Position numbers and translations under genes: made by a program. From NCBI RefSeq assembly GCF_001570485.1, contig NZ_BCTA01000036.1:496001-560000 (forward strand): DNA of 64,000 bases, read 5' to 3'. Positions 62,711 through 64,000 of this stretch are shown one piece after another. The notes under the pieces were generated by a model, which was not told where the DNA came from, searched no databases, and saw only the letters and a program-made list of their open reading frames with translations. Source of the stretch: Mycolicibacterium novocastrense (GTDB lineage: Bacteria; Actinomycetota; Actinomycetes; Mycobacteriales; Mycobacteriaceae). Position 1 is the first letter of the stretch; each line of letters starts with the position of its first letter.

Positions 62711-64000
62711 GGCACACCTCCGGCCGGTCGGAAACTCAACGCGGTGGTGACGTCGTCCAGAGTCGGCGATGTCCGGCCCGCAAGATCACTCAGCGTCCAC
62801 GCGACCCGCAACGTGCGATCCATACCCCGGACGCTGAGTGTTCCCCGATTCAGCGCCGCCTCGAACGGTTTCATCACCGCCGTGGGCAGCCGAAACTTGC
62901 GCCGCAGCAACGACCCGCTGACCTCGACGTTGGTGCGGATGCCGTGTGGCCGCCATCGCTCGGCGGCCGCGGCACGTGCCGCGGCCACCCGCTCACGCAC
63001 CACATCGGTGGACTCGCCGTCCTTGGCGACGATCGCGCCGGCCCGTAGCGAGTGCATCCGCACGTGAAGATCGACCCGGTCGAGCAGCGGACCGGAAAGC
63101 TTGCCGAGATAGCGGCGCTTCTCGTGGCCGGTGCACACACAGTCCCGGGGGTCGGGGCGGGCGCACGGACACGGGTTCGCGGCCAGGACCAACTGGAACC
63201 GTGCCGGATACCGGGCGATGCCGTCACGGCGGGCGAGACGGATTGCGCCGTCCTCCAACGGAGTACGCAATGCCTCGAGCACACTGCTGCCGATCTCCGC
63301 GCACTCGTCGAGGAAGAGCACGCCGCGGTGCGCCCGGCTGACCGCGCCAGGGCGCGCCATCCCCGACCCGCCGCCGACCATCGCCGCCACGCTCGACGTG
63401 TGATGCGGCGCGACGAATGGTGGTCGCGTGATCAGCGGGGCGTCCTCCGAGAGCAGACCTGCCACCGAGTAGATCGCCGTGACTTCCAGCGCCTCGCTCT
63501 CCGACAGCGACGGCAGCAAGCCCGGAAGACGTTGAGCCAGCATTGTTTTACCGACACCCGGCGGGCCGGTCAGCATGACGTGATGACCGCCCGCCGCCGC
63601 CACTTCGACGGCATACCGCGCCTCGGTTTGGCCGACCACGTCGGCGAGGTCGGCCATCGGCTCGGGTCTCGACGAAGGCGAGGCGATGCGGCCTTCGAGT
63701 CGCGCCCTGCCCTGCAGCCACGACTTCAACTGACTCAGCGTGCGCGCGCCCCACACCTCGATACCCTCGACCAGACTCGCTTCGGCGAGGTTGCCGGCGG
63801 GGACGACGGCCGCCGGCCAGCCCTCGCGCTTGGCGGCCAGCACAGCGGGGAGGATGCCCCTGACGGAGCGGACCCGTCCGTCGAGGGCCAATTCGCCGAG
63901 CAGGACGGTCTTTTCGAGACGCGGCCATCGTTCTTTCGCGCCGGCCGACAACACCGACAACGCCAACGCGAGGTCGTAAACCGACCCGACCTTGGGAAGA
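62707..64000 (-). CDS. ComM/YifB-like magnesium-chelatase-type ATPase, partial
   Basis: About 430 residues of a roughly 500-residue AAA+ ATPase; the N-terminus lies beyond the window end, where the frame continues (LPKVGSVYDLALAL). ChlI-like domain: Walker A GPPGVGKTML, Walker B LFLDECAEI, then CPCARPDPRDCVCT cysteine segment and the arginine region YLGKLSGPLLDRVDLHVRM. ComM proteins act as helicases promoting branch migration during natural transformation in other bacteria. It is coupled to dprA. Confidence 0.93.
   Translation of the reverse strand, partial: LPKVGSVYDLALALSVLSAGAKERWPRLEKTVLLGELALDGRVRSVRGILPAVLAAKREGWPAAVVPAGNLAEASLVEGIEVWGARTLSQLKSWLQGRARLEGRIASPSSRPEPMADLADVVGQTEARYAVEVAAAGGHHVMLTGPPGVGKTMLAQRLPGLLPSLSESEALEVTAIYSVAGLLSEDAPLITRPPFVAPHHTSSVAAMVGGGSGMARPGAVSRAHRGVLFLDECAEIGSSVLEALRTPLEDGAIRLARRDGIARYPARFQLVLAANPCPCARPDPRDCVCTGHEKRRYLGKLSGPLLDRVDLHVRMHSLRAGAIVAKDGESTDVVRERVAAARAAAAERWRPHGIRTNVEVSGSLLRRKFRLPTAVMKPFEAALNRGTLSVRGMDRTLRVAWTLSDLAGRTSPTLDDVTTALSFRPAGGVP

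Overview
The window is high-GC DNA from an actinomycete, most likely a fast-growing Mycobacterium (Mycolicibacterium). It has several F420-type luciferase-like oxidoreductases, a mycofactocin-type short-chain dehydrogenase, a wax ester/diacylglycerol acyltransferase, many ATGA/GTGA gene overlaps and apparently leaderless genes. From memory, part of the gene order (rlmN, cdsA, frr, pyrH, a MarR gene, amidase, tsf, rpsB, M23 peptidase, F420 oxidoreductase, xerC, siderophore-interacting protein, dprA, comM-like) follows the M. tuberculosis block Rv2880c to Rv2897c. Accessory catabolic genes are set into and beside this backbone. All family assignments come from reading the sequence; no database search was run.

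Region 1 (1-31.4 kb) is accessory. It holds luciferase-like oxidoreductases, a photolyase, acyl-CoA and CoA-ester enzymes, two P450s, a ferredoxin, a Baeyer-Villiger monooxygenase, an HpcH-type aldolase, dehydrogenases, three aminoglycoside-phosphotransferase-fold kinases and two closely related TetR regulators. Eight sites of the form TKACA(or TGACG)-N14-TGTAA lie in its promoter regions. In several cases one half-site ends exactly 9 nt before a start codon. I read this as a local TetR-controlled regulon for an unidentified, probably alicyclic or terpenoid-like, substrate. Its largest operon (17350 down to 10546, seven genes, nearly all overlapping) is separated from one of these promoter/operators by a solo tnpB element of the IS200/IS605 group, inserted exactly at the first start codon.

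Region 2 (31.4-47.5 kb) is mostly housekeeping: rlmN-cdsA-frr-pyrH, tsf-rpsB, xerC and neighbours. A divergent MarR/methyltransferase pair here resembles M. tuberculosis Rv2887 and its distant target Rv0560c. A ureohydrolase and a glycerate kinase lie between this pair and the amidase.

Region 3 (47.5-61.6 kb) is a benzoate/catechol cluster: catR-catB-catA-catC on the minus strand, benA-benB-benCD-benR on the plus strand, and pcaD-pcaI-pcaJ on the minus strand with a divergent LysR gene. It covers benzoate to 3-oxoadipyl-CoA, but the final thiolase (pcaF) is not in the window. benC and benD are joined in one 892-residue protein with an FCD (GntR-type ligand-binding) domain between them. The two LysR promoters share a nearly identical 26-bp site.

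Region 4 (61.6-64 kb) holds dprA and a comM/yifB-like ATPase cut off by the window end. No tRNA, rRNA or CRISPR array was seen.
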